Shown: in pieces, positions 52,364 to 62,900 of the stretch | Layout of the letters: the number at the start of each line of letters is the position of its first letter | How positions within the stretch are numbered: the stretch's first letter is position 1 | Source: Polyangiaceae bacterium | GTDB lineage: Bacteria > Myxococcota_A > Polyangia > Polyangiales > Polyangiaceae | Length of the DNA: 64,000 bases | Assembly: GCA_020633235.1 (NCBI GenBank) | Contig: JACKEA010000001.1 | Location: 434,001 to 498,000, forward strand | Reading direction: 5' to 3' | The notes under the pieces: generated by a model | The model's database searches: none | What the model was told of the DNA's origin: nothing | What the model saw: only the letters and a program-made list of their open reading frames with translations | Translations under genes and position numbers: made by a program

Positions 52364-53218
52364 ATGTCAAACAGCAGCCTAGTGAAGAACAACCGGCGGA
52401 TGCTGCGCATGGCTTTGGCCGGGTTCTTGGTTTCTGTCTTCGCGGGAGCTTGCGGGTCGGACGACGGCGGCGGAGCAAGCTCCAAGGCCTGCGCCGTCGG
52501 GGACACGCGGGCATGTCTTGGCCCTGGGCAGTGCGATGGCGCGCAAGCGTGTCTAGCGGACGGCACCGGCTACGGCACATGCGAATGTGGAGCGCCGGAT
52601 TCGGGCGCTGGCGGTGGTGGCACTTCCGGCGCGAGCGGAGCCGGCGGTGGCGGTGGTGGTGCGGCCCCGGATAGCTCCAGCGGAGCAACGGGTGGTAGTG
52701 CGGGGGTTGCCGGCACTGGCGCCGCGGGTGCTTCCGGCTCCGACGCCGGAGACGGCGCCGTGACGTACGTGGATGACCCGTGTCCGACAGGTGCGATCTA
52801 CAACGACTGCTCCTCCACCTGTAAGACCGACGGCTGCATCCTCGCACTGTGCGGAAAGGGACCAGACAAGGTCAATGAAGTCGCGCCCTTTCCCCTCATC
52901 ATCCGCACGCCTGCCTCCCCCGGCACGACTGCGCCTTGCCAGTGCACGGACAGCACCGTGTCCGCTTTCTCGTACTATCTCTGGGCGAAGTCGAACGGGA
53001 CCACGGAGTACTTTCGCATTTCTGTGGGCCCGCCATGGCGGATCTACACTGGCACCACGGACAACGGCTCGGCATGTACGTATGACGTGGGTGCGTCAGG
53101 GTGCGTAACGCCGTCGACGGACCTCATGCTATTCATGTACTTCTCAACCGACGACCCCGACGCTCCCATGCGCAACATCACCGTCGAGCGATCGGACACC
53201 CCGTTGAGCTGCCCATGA
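52364..53218 (+). CDS. Cys-rich-head lipoprotein with unknown C-terminal domain
   Basis: The 284-residue protein starts MSNSSLVKNNRRMLRMALAG and has the lipobox FAGAC followed by GS. The head ACAVGDTRACLGPGQCDGAQAC and CECG match the SUMF1 lipoproteins, followed by a Gly/Ala/Ser linker. The C-terminal 130 residues form a different domain with about eight Cys (DPCPTGAIYNDCSSTCKTDGC, CTYDVGASGC) that I do not recognise. This shows the same anchor and head fused to another module. Confidence 0.75.
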   Translation: MSNSSLVKNNRRMLRMALAGFLVSVFAGACGSDDGGGASSKACAVGDTRACLGPGQCDGAQACLADGTGYGTCECGAPDSGAGGGGTSGASGAGGGGGGAAPDSSSGATGGSAGVAGTGAAGASGSDAGDGAVTYVDDPCPTGAIYNDCSSTCKTDGCILALCGKGPDKVNEVAPFPLIIRTPASPGTTAPCQCTDSTVSAFSYYLWAKSNGTTEYFRISVGPPWRIYTGTTDNGSACTYDVGASGCVTPSTDLMLFMYFSTDDPDAPMRNITVERSDTPLSCP

Positions 53219-53460
53219 CGAAATTGCGGGAAACCCGGAATAGCGCGACGGATAGGTGCGTGAAGCGCAGCGTTTCTGGCGGCTTGGAGTGACGTACCGC
53301 TTGCGCTGAGCGCTGAGCCCGCTTCAGCGGTGACGGGTTGCGAACCGTCCGGTGGACTGCACATCGGCCGCTCGTCTGTGCGGTCATCGCCGCAAGATCT
53401 GTATCCGTTCGGCCAACCGCGTTCCTGACGTAGGGGCCACAGACGTGGCTCGATCGGGGC

Positions 53461-53889
53461 GTGCCGGAAGATCCGATCAAGCGCGGGCGCGAGAAGCGTG
53501 ATGTTTGGGCGAAGCGGGTAGAGCGCTGGAAGGACAGCGGCCTGACGTGTAGCGAGTTTTGTGCTGAGGTAGGCGTGAATCCGCGCACGCTGAAGTATTG
53601 GAGCTGGCGACTCCAGAAGGATGCTGCGCCGGCTGCGGGAAGCGCCGCCAAGCGGCCCCGACGGGTAGAGTCCAAGTCGGAAGTGCCCGCGGCGCACACG
53701 CCGCGCAAACGTGCGCTCACGAAGAAGCGGGCGGCGGAGCCCACGTTCATGGAGGTGGTCACCGCGCCTCCCGAACCGCCGGCGGAGCCCGTGGAGATCA
53801 TGGTCAGGAGCGTCACGGTGCGCGTTCCTCAGACCGCTGCTGCTGATCTCGTCCGCCGCGCGTTCGACTTCGCCGAGAAGCTGAAATGA
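53461..53889 (+). CDS. IS66 accessory protein TnpA
   Basis: The 142-residue protein has KRDVWAKRVERWKDSGLTCSEFCAEVGVNPRTLKYWSWRLQ, the helix-turn-helix of IS66 Orf1 proteins that bind the element ends, and ends in a strand (VTVRVPQTAAADLVRRAF). Its stop overlaps the start of the next gene by 4 bases, as usual for this family. Confidence 0.88.
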   Translation: MPEDPIKRGREKRDVWAKRVERWKDSGLTCSEFCAEVGVNPRTLKYWSWRLQKDAAPAAGSAAKRPRRVESKSEVPAAHTPRKRALTKKRAAEPTFMEVVTAPPEPPAEPVEIMVRSVTVRVPQTAAADLVRRAFDFAEKLK

Positions 53890-54182
53890 TTCCCGCAAAC
53901 ACGCGGATCTTCGTCTGCCCTGAGCCGCAAGACATGCGGCGCTCCTTCGACGGCCTTGCACTCGCCGCTCGCGAGCACCTCGGCGAGGATCCCCAGAGCG
54001 GCGCGCTGTTTGCGTTCATCAACAAGCGCAGGAATCGGCTGAAGGTGTTGTGGTTCGATCGCAACGGCTACTGCATCCTGTACAAGCGCTTGCATCGCGC
54101 TCGCTTCCAGGTGCCCGGTTCGCGTACGCTCGATCCCTCCAAGCTCGGCCCGCTCCTACGCGGCGTAGAAAACTCGCGGTGA
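53886..54182 (+). CDS. IS66 accessory protein TnpB
   Basis: The 98-residue protein has IFVCPEPQDMRRSFDGLALAAREHLG, ALFAFINKRRNRLKVLWFDRNGYCILYKRL and GPLLRGVE, the signature of IS66 Orf2 (TnpB). It ends a little earlier than common family members, but all the conserved blocks are present. Its exact role in transposition is not known. Confidence 0.88.
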   Translation: MIPANTRIFVCPEPQDMRRSFDGLALAAREHLGEDPQSGALFAFINKRRNRLKVLWFDRNGYCILYKRLHRARFQVPGSRTLDPSKLGPLLRGVENSR

Positions 54183-54234
54183 TGTCCATTTCACGCTTGA
54201 CGTTCGATCGCGAGAGGATCATCACGAAGCGATC

Positions 54235-55854
54235 GTGGTCGACGCCAGCGTTCTGCAGCGCCTGGACGAGCTTGAGCGGGAGCAACACCGCATCCGCGAT
54301 GAGCTGACCCGCGCCGAGGAAGAGCGCCGCGCGGCGGAAGAAGCGCGCGACGAGTACCACAAGCTGTACCTCGAAACGCTGGAGCGCTGCCGCAAGCTCG
54401 AGCGTGGAATCCTCGGCCAGAAGACAGAGCGGCTGCCCGAAAACGAGCAGCAGCTCACGCTGTCCATCCTGCAAACGGCGCTGGGCTCGCCCGCCAGCGA
54501 GCTCGAGCAAGACACCGACGTCAAGGCTCACCGTCGCAGGAACAACCACGGTCGGAAGCCAATCCCGGAGCACCTCCCGCGCGTCGAGATCGAGATCCTA
54601 CCGCCCGAGGTGCAGGAGAAGGGTCTCGCTGCGTTCGAGCGGATCGGGCAAGAAGTAACGGAAGTGTTGGAGCGACGGCCCGCATCCCTCGTCGTCGCTC
54701 GCATCATCAAGCCCAAGTTCGTCCCCAAAGACCGCGCCCGGAACGACTCGACGCAGGTTCTCGTGGGAGCAACGCCCGCCCTGCCCATCGCCCGCTGCCT
54801 TGCTGGCCCGGGCATGCTCGCTGATACCATCGTCCGACGTTGGCAGGATCACCAGCCGCTCCACCGCCTGGAAGGGATCTATGAGCGCGACGGCCTTCCC
54901 CTCGCACGCTCGACAATCTGCGGCTGGCATGACCAGCTGACACCGCTCGTGCAGCCCCTGGTCGCGGCGATGCGCCAGGATGCTTTCGAGCAGCCCTACC
55001 TCTGCACCGACGCAACCGGCGTGCTCGTGCAAGCCAAGGAGAAGTGTCGCAACGGGCACTTCTGGGTGCTCGTCGCTCCGGAACGCCACGTCTTGTTCGA
55101 GTTCAGTAAGCACCACGACGGCGATGCCGTCGACGATCTCCTTGCAGGCTACTCTGGCTATCTCGTTGCCGACGCGCACACCGTCTACGATCACCTCTAC
55201 GAAGATGGCTCCGTAACCGAGGTCAACTGCTGGGCGCATGCGCGAAGGTACTACTTCAAGGCCCTCAGCTCCGACCCCGAACACGCTCGAGTCGCGCTCG
55301 GACACATCGGTGCGCTCTTCAAAATCGAGCGCTCGCTCGCAACGGCTCCCCGAAAGAAGAAGGAGCGCCTGAGACAGAAACACTCCAAGCCGATTCTGAA
55401 GCGATTCTTCTCTTGGTGCGACGAGCTTTGGCCGTCTCTGCACGAAGACTCGCCGATGTACGAGGCCGTGCGCTACTCACGCAACCAGCGTGAGGGGCTG
55501 CAGCGATTCCTCGATGATGGTCGGCTTCCCATCCACAACAACATCAGCGAGCTGAATCTCCGTCGCCAGGCGATCGGCCGGAAGAACTGGCTATTCGTCG
55601 GCAGCGAGGATGGCGCCGCCGCCAACGTGGCCTTCACCTCACTGCTCGCCAGTTGCCGCATGCACGGCGTGGAGCCGTGGAGCTACCTTCGCGACATCCT
55701 GTGCTTGCTGCCCGACTGGCCAGCGCATCGCCTGCTCGAATTGTCGCCGTTGCACTGGGCGGCGACGTCAGCATTGCCCGAAGTGGACCGCGCGCTCGAC
55801 GACAACGTCTACCGCCGCCTCACGCTGCTCGGCGGCACAGCCGCCGGCGGCTAG
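54235..55854 (+). CDS. IS66 transposase TnpC
   Basis: The 539-residue protein starts with GTG. A coiled-coil region (EREQHRIRDELTRAEEERRAAEE) is followed by ERGILGQKTERLP, ARCLAGPGMLADTIVRRWQDHQPLHRLEGIYERDGL, YLCTDATGVLVQ, YLVADAHTVYDHLYEDGSVTEVNCWAHARRYYFKA and LPIHNNISELNLRRQAIGRKNWLFVGS. These are the catalytic-domain motifs of DDE transposase_IS66, with Asp residues in DATG and VADAH and the Glu in NNISELNLR. It appears intact. Confidence 0.92.
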   Translation: MVDASVLQRLDELEREQHRIRDELTRAEEERRAAEEARDEYHKLYLETLERCRKLERGILGQKTERLPENEQQLTLSILQTALGSPASELEQDTDVKAHRRRNNHGRKPIPEHLPRVEIEILPPEVQEKGLAAFERIGQEVTEVLERRPASLVVARIIKPKFVPKDRARNDSTQVLVGATPALPIARCLAGPGMLADTIVRRWQDHQPLHRLEGIYERDGLPLARSTICGWHDQLTPLVQPLVAAMRQDAFEQPYLCTDATGVLVQAKEKCRNGHFWVLVAPERHVLFEFSKHHDGDAVDDLLAGYSGYLVADAHTVYDHLYEDGSVTEVNCWAHARRYYFKALSSDPEHARVALGHIGALFKIERSLATAPRKKKERLRQKHSKPILKRFFSWCDELWPSLHEDSPMYEAVRYSRNQREGLQRFLDDGRLPIHNNISELNLRRQAIGRKNWLFVGSEDGAAANVAFTSLLASCRMHGVEPWSYLRDILCLLPDWPAHRLLELSPLHWAATSALPEVDRALDDNVYRRLTLLGGTAAGG

Positions 55855-55900
55855 CACTTGCTGCCGCCGCTGTCACTGACGCGATTCACCGAACGGATAC

Positions 55901-56932
55901 GGCAGTACGTGGGGTGCCGCACCCTGTGGTGCTCCGGCGGTCCAAGTTGGCGGTCTGACCGCTCTGCCAGCTGCTTCAGGGGACGGTCGCAACTCCATCG
56001 AGTGGGTGTATTCGGATTGGGTGAAACGCGGCTTCCCGGCCACATCACCCGGCGCGACGGATGTCCTCTACGAGAAGAAGGACGGCGTCTGGCAAATCGT
56101 GGAGGCGGACATCTACCTAAATGCCGAGCTATTCAAGTGGAGCACGAATCCCAACATGCCGGCATACATCGACGCTGTGGTCGTGCACGAACTGGGGCAC
56201 GCGCTCGGCCTCTTGCATCCGTGTGAGATAGGTGGCGGGGGGGGGGACTCCGCACCCGATTGCGCCGACGTTTCGGGGGCGATCGGAACCACGATGTATC
56301 CGGAATATCAGCCCAAACAGGCCACGCTGAGTAAGGACGACGTCGCCGGCCTTTGCCACCTTTACCCTAGTCTTTCATGCGAAAAGGCGGGGTGCCCGGG
56401 AGGGTTTGAGTGCGTAGACGGCGTATGTGAAGAGAGCTGCGCTCCCAGCGGGAGCTGCGCTTCCGGTGTTGCTCAGCTTGGGGATCCGTGTGTGACTGGC
56501 GCCGACTGCGCGACGCACGAATGCGTCGGAGGGACGTGCGTCCAAGGGTGCAGCCCGACCGGCGGTTGCCTCAACGGCGAGTGCGCGACGACCACGGCCG
56601 GCTCAGCGTACTGCAAACCGACTCTTGGTGCACTCGGTGACCCGTGCGACTCGCCCGACGACTGCCTCGGCAAGCAGTGCATCCAACAGGGCGACTCGCA
56701 CCCCGTATGCACGCGACTGTGCGCAAAAGGATGCCCGCAAGGGTGGAGTTGCGCGTCGGTCGACAGCCTTGAGGTGTGCGCTCGCGACGAGCAAATCGAA
56801 CCCGTTTCAAATTGCACGTGCACACACGTTCGGCTCGCAAGGCTGGATTGGGGCGTTGCGTGCTTGTTCTCATTGAGCCTGATTGTTGCGGGAGCGCGAC
56901 GCCGGCGATCGAGCCGTGTTGCGAATCGATAG
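55901..56932 (+). pseudogene. 5'-truncated matrixin-like metalloprotease with MYXO-CTERM-like tail
   Basis: The frame is open and coding from the first base after the IS66 end and reads GSTWGAAPCGAPAVQVGG and so on. The zinc motif HELGHALGLLHP is at 56189-56224, with the Met-turn region GTTMYPEY. Two Cys-rich stretches follow (GDPCVTGADC, GDPCDSPDDC). The end has NCTC, a helix (WGVACLFSLSLIVAGA) and RRRRSSR, like MYXO-CTERM sorting tails. The signal peptide and propeptide are missing, cut off by the IS. A start at 56006 (ATG) would skip part of the domain, so the gene is probably inactive. Confidence 0.75.
56237..56246 (+). repeat. Run of ten G in the protease frame
   Basis: A G10 homopolymer codes for part of a Gly-rich loop behind the zinc-binding motif. 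Such runs slip easily and would shift frame. Confidence 0.85.
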
Positions 56933-56941
56933 GAGAAGACC

Positions 56942-59900
56942 ATGCAGACCCTGATCACGATGCGAGCGACGCTCCTGGCAGTTGGGGCCGCAATGATGGC
57001 AATAGCAGGTTGCGGTAGTAGCCAAGACGTGCAGTCGCATCTGTTGAATGGTGATAGCGCGAACGACATTGAGCAAGCACGCCTTCGCCAACTGCAGACT
57101 CTGAAGATGGTCGAGACCAATGACTCGTCCGGGGAACAGACTGAATACGAACTCGCGATGACTGACTACAGCCAGGTGGAGCTTTCGCCGCTATACAACG
57201 TCGTTCGTGTCAAGTGTCTGGACAGCTTCTTTCTTAGCACGACAGACGCCTGCACCACCTCGGCGAAAGACGCGGCCTCAGACCTCTGCGCGGCAAATGT
57301 CTATTTGGAAATGGCGACGGTTCGCGCCGAGCCAGTCACTGCGGACACTGGTACATACACCTACAAGGTTGGGACTCAAGCTACGCCAGTGAACGCAGCA
57401 CTGGCTCGTCACGCCGCTGCCAAAGCGCGCAATGCGTTTGCCAAGTACCTCGGAGCTCTTCGCCAGGCGACTGGCAGTGCTTCGCCAACGTGTAGCACCC
57501 TGCAATTCGAGATGGCGCCTGGGATGAGCGCTGCCCAGATAATTGGGAGTGGTTTTGTCGACGCCTACGCCACCTACCGCGAAGCGGTCGACACGTTCGT
57601 GAAGAACACGGTGGCCTCGTCCGACGCTCAGCTCTCGACGACAGGGTCGCTGACGCAAGGTACCTCCTACGCGGTTACTGCTAGTGCATTGTCTCGCGCT
57701 GCTGCCGCGCATGCGCTGGTGGGGGGCGACCCGGGGCTGTTCGGATCGACCTCAGCGGGGGGGACGGATTGGTGTACCGTCCCGGAGCCCACGCCGACCG
57801 TGCGCGCGGCGATCGAGATCTTTCGAGAGGCCGGCACAGATCCGGCTGATATTCTGAAGGCCGAGTCGGAACTCCCGCTGACGGTCCTCTTGGAGAACCT
57901 GAGCGACTGCTCGACGACCTGTCCCGCGGTTCAACTGGACAGCGCTGCCCCGAACTTCAGCGTCAGGGAACGCTTGGCCGACAGATGGGGACAGGAAGAC
58001 ACGCTGCTCCAAGCATCCACACCAAACCTCTTCGACTACTTCAATCTGAGCAAGGCGGACTTCTCGTCCGCGAGGGAGTACCTCGCCAGCGAGATCAAGG
58101 CGTTCTCGCGGTCGATGACGGCCGTTCTTCCTCCACCGCCAAAGGCAGGAGGAGTGCCGACCAATGTCCCACTGTTTGCGGGCGTGGCGACACCGCCGCC
58201 CGCGCGACCACCGCAGTACTTCGCAGCACTTGCAAAGCCGTCTGCGACCCTTCGCGAAGAGGTTCCAACGGGGTGGGTAGCAGATCAATACGACCTCGAC
58301 GTATCGGTGTTCACCGACTGGGCAGTGAGCTCAGCTTCCGAGGAACTCAAGCAAGGCCTGAGCCTCTCCCCAGCACTTCCGTCTGAGCTCCTGGACCCAA
58401 TTGCCGGGCTCGTCGCTGAAGCTAGCAACGAGCGACTGGGTCGGCTGTACCTGGAAGCGAACCCCGGGGGAATCGATCTATATGCATACGGCCTTGGAAC
58501 GACCGACCAAGTCCGACTGGTCCAGGGCGAGGATGGACTCGCGTGTGCAACGACTGGGTCGATCGAGGGCGCTGTCTGCGATGTGGACTCCCCGGGCATC
58601 ACCGTTGCCCAGCTGAGCACGGAGTATCCGACGTCCGGCGCATTCTCGAAATTCGTATACGGGTACTTCGAGTTTCAGGTGTGGCCACCGGATGCGGGGG
58701 AGCGCTTCTATCTAGTGCGCCGCAAGTCGACCTCGACTGGCGCCAAAACGTTCGAGCCCTTGATTGGGTTCGGCTATTCGGGCGACTACGACATCGAGTC
58801 CTATCCAATCGTGCTCGATGCCGAGCGTCGCGCCGGAGAGTTGCTGGCGCCAGACCGGAACTGGTGTTCGCGCACACGCGTGTCCTGCGCCGGCGTCGAC
58901 ATGGACGCGCGTGTTCCCCTGGAAGATGAACTCTCGGACGACGGAAATGGCGTCGAGAACTCGTGGCGCCACTATGTTGATCTTGCCCACCGTGCCGCGG
59001 AGGACGCGGATGCGCTTGGGGAAGCCGTGCTCAATGCGGGGTCTGAAGTGACTTCCAACGAGCTGGCCATCGCTGGTCGTGCCGAGAGCGCCATGGAAGA
59101 GGTGCAACAGATCTGTGGCGCGAACGTCGACATTGAACAACTGCGTACCATGCTTGGTGCGCAGAGCGGCGGCCTAGAGTATCTGCGGACCAACGAAGCG
59201 TGCACGACAGACGCTGACTGCGACACCGCAACGAATGCGAACCTGCCTCCCCAGGGTGCTCCGGAAATGAAGTACCACTGTGGGGGAGGCTACTGCGTCG
59301 GCGATCTGCTCGGGTCAATTGCCACGGCCGCCAAGCAGTACCCAGAGCTGGAGCGTATCGCCGAATGCGTCGACCCCGGAACAGTGCAGGACTTTGTGAC
59401 ACCGGGGTCGCAGGACCTCTGCGTCTGGACGAGGGACCACCAGCTGTCGCAATTGTGCGCCGACCAAAGTTCCGGGTACCCGTGTCCGGTAACGGCCGAT
59501 CCCAATGTGGACGGCATCGCTGGTTGCGACAGTCTGGTGCCCCCAGATCTTCCAGGTCACACCTACGAAAAGGTCCGGATCGAGACGACGCTGGGCTACT
59601 TCGACTACCAGAACGAATCCGCGGGACTTCCTAATGCAGGTGTTTGTGAGAGCATCCGCGCGCTGAGACGGTCTCACCCGAAGCCGTCCGAGTATTCGGC
59701 AATACTATCTTCCGAGTTCTTCCATCCCGCCACGTTTGATTCGTTCGCCGCGAGCATATCGTTTGAGCCGCGATTCGACTCGCACTCGGCCGTGATGCTC
59801 AACGGCACGCCCGTGTTCCAGACCGGGGATGCTTGGGCAGGCACATCCTCGCAATGGCCTTGTGCACCAATGGAAGGCGCGAAGTGCACTGGCAGTGGGG

Positions 59901-62900
59901 ACCCCTCGCTTGCATGCATCGGAGGCGCTGCAGCCCTCTGCAATGACCCAATACTGCGAGCACCAATCAATCGACGCCTGCTCAATGCTGTTGTCGCCCT
60001 GCGCGGGATGGTGACGCCGGCTGATGTGGAGGACCTGCCGGGTGTGATGTTCCCAGCGTTCGGGACATACGACTCGGCAAAGGTCGAGCCGGTCAACAAG
60101 TTCGCTCGCTCCCGCACCGTCTCGGGGTTGGCGCCTGTCGAGGTGCACGAAGTGACGGTCAAGAACGACCCGCGCAAGTTCACGTTCAACTTCGTCGACG
60201 CTCCCACCGGATATGCGGATCTCATCGCTTGGCGCGACGTAAAGTGCGACGGCTCGCAGAACTGCTACTATGACAACTTCAGCGTTGCGCCGGGCTACGG
60301 ATTCGCGGTTGTCGAAGAACGTCCGAGCCCCGCGCCTGCCTGCGCGAGCGCGTGGCTTGGCGGACTATCCTCTGCCACTCAGAAGGGCAAGGGGATCATG
60401 GATTCGGGAGCGTTCCGAGCATTCTTCACGTACGCGAAGTTTGACAAGCCGACTTACACTGGTGCGAAGTGCTCGGTGTTCGGCTTCTATCCCGGCGGGC
60501 TTCCCACGGCTATCCAGGCAGCCCCATCCATTTTCGGTGTTCGTGCCACTGGTGAGGACTACAATTCCAGTCTCGATGCCCTTGAGCTTGCTTGCGAGGT
60601 TGCCCACCAATCGGCCGGGGGCGGCTGCGATCTCTCCCATCCGCCAAACATTGCGGCGGAGGGATGGTCGGCTGCAAAGAGGTTCCTGAACTGCGCGGCT
60701 GACCAGATCCAACGAAGCGGCGCGCTCACCATCTATGCGGACTTCCCGACAAAGGCGATCGATGCGCTAAGGAAAGAATCCACCGTTGGGGCATTCCCTG
60801 CGCTCGGCGGGGAGTACGGCGCTGCCATATCGCGCTTGCGCTCGGCGCTCGTAGACGTTTCGGATGTCACTCCGTTGATCGCATCGGAGTTGCGAGCTCT
60901 GGGTACGGACTTCGAGTTGGCGGAGAGCTCAATCGCCCTGACGGACATCCAGAAGAAGAAGAACGACGTCCAGTTCGAGGCGACGGTCGCAAACCAAACC
61001 GCGCAATGCCTCGCGACAAGCGCGCAAACTGCGGGGCTCGGGTCGGCCATCAATCCCGGGCAGGTTGCGGCCGCAGCGGTGACGTGTGCGAACTCGTTCG
61101 CCCAGATCAAATTCGCGGGCAAGCTCAAGGAGTATGACGACCAGCAGTCGTCTATCCAGGCGGAGCAAGCGCGGCTCGAGCTCAAGCAGCGTTTTGAGAC
61201 CCACGCGACGAACCTTCAAACATACTCGTCGCGGCAAGCGAAAGCTGCCAATGAGATTGAGGCCGCGCTAGCCGAGATTCAGACGCTCCGGGAGCGTGCT
61301 CGAAAGGCGTTGTACAAGGCGGTGATTGATAGCTCTACCGTAGGGAAGAAGCAGGCCGCACTTCTGTCGGTGAGCAAGGCGCGATTCGCTACCGCCCAAC
61401 GGCGATACGAGGCAGGTCGCCAAAACGCTGTGCTCGCGGCGTTCATAGCAAAGCGTGCCGTCGAGACTCGCCTTGGGGTGAGGCTGTCGTCGCTCAAGGA
61501 GGATCTGCCCTTGGTTGCCGCTCCCGCGTCCTGGGAATCAGCGGTGTGTACGTCGAGCGGAGTCAGCTTCGACGATGTGGTCCGCGAAGGGGGCGCGAAA
61601 GACTTCGCTGATGCGTATGTCGGCGACTACGTCGACAAGCTGGAAAACGTGGTGGAGTCGTACCGCCTGGTCAACAACTTCCATGAAGGTACCGATACGG
61701 CGATCGTCTCGTTGAAGGACGACTTCAATCGGGTGAAGAAGTTCTGCGCAACCCCGGTAGGGAACAAGCTCTTCCACGCCGGCGATTTCTCGGGCGCGGG
61801 CAACTACCCGATCGGCAGCGCGGCCAATGACCTTGCCAGTCTGCCCGACGAAGCGTGGGCATTGGCGGGGTGCTCGCCTGGACTCCCAGATTGCGTGGGA
61901 ATCTCTCCGTTGGCTGAGGACGACGGTCCTTTCGAGCCAAGTGTGAAAGCACTATCAGCAGTTCGAGGCTTCCGCGTGACGTACGGGCCGGACAGCGGAA
62001 CTTGCGACCCGGCATATTGTGGGTACCAAGCCGGCGCCTATCTCGCACAGAAAGTTGAGCTCGATCCCGGCAGGTATCGTCTCAGCTGGTATGCCCGTCA
62101 GCCGTCCGTGACGGCCGTCCCTGCCCTCGACGGTGCTGGGCTCGCGATACTCAGCGGACCGTCCGTCACGGTGCTCGGTAGCGAGGGAACCGACGTAGAT
62201 CCGTCCGGATGGTCCCGACACTGGCAACTATTCGAGGCTAGTGATGCAGGAACGTACGGCGTGCTGATTGGACCGGCTGGCTCTGCGGGTGGAGCCGTGG
62301 ACCTCGCTGCTGTGATGCTGGAAGTCGCGCCTGGAGCGATCGATAGCGATTTGCCAACGACGTACGCGAACACGGGGGACACACTCACCGCCTCACTGCC
62401 GACATGTGTAGACACCGACGGTGCAGTTTTCCGCGCCACGAAATGGCGCCGGGGATGCGTGCAGCTCTGTTCCAACGGGTTCAATGCGTCCTGCGATGGC
62501 GCCGCAGCCCAAACGTATTGCTATCGAGAAACCCTCGTCTCGTTCTCTCAGGCTGACATTGACACCGGAGCTGTGTTCGGCGCTTCGGGCATTGCAAAGG
62601 GCAACTTCAACTATCGCATCGAGCGGATCGGCGTGAACTTCACCGGCACTGGCCTGCGAAGCTGCGAGGATAGCTCGAGCCCGCTCTCCTGCTACGGGTC
62701 CGGGTACTGGACGTATTCGCTCCAGCACGGCGGTCCGTACCACGTCCGAAATTACACCGGTCAGGATGTTGACGTGCAGCTGTTTGCCGGGAACATCGAA
62801 CACGCCCGAGGCCTCGCAGCCGAACGATATCTAACGAACCCGATGTCTGGCGCTGACAAGGAGCTTATGGAGACCTACATGAGGCGTGAGTTCCAAGGCC

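Larger units (their letters stand above)
53401..55900 (+). mobile_element. IS66-family insertion sequence, complete, about 2.5 kb
   Basis: Terminal inverted repeats GTATCCGTTCGG (53401-53412) and CCGAACGGATAC (55889-55900) are exact over 12 bases and remain similar over about 29. Between them lie three genes in IS66 order. The 8 bases left (CAAGATCT) and right (GGCAGTAC) do not match, so no target duplication is left. The element sits directly against a metalloprotease frame that lacks its 5' end. Confidence 0.9.

Noticed and set aside
53219..53400. N-terminal half of the metalloprotease left of the IS66 element
   Set aside because: No frame there continues into the protease or resembles a signal or propeptide.
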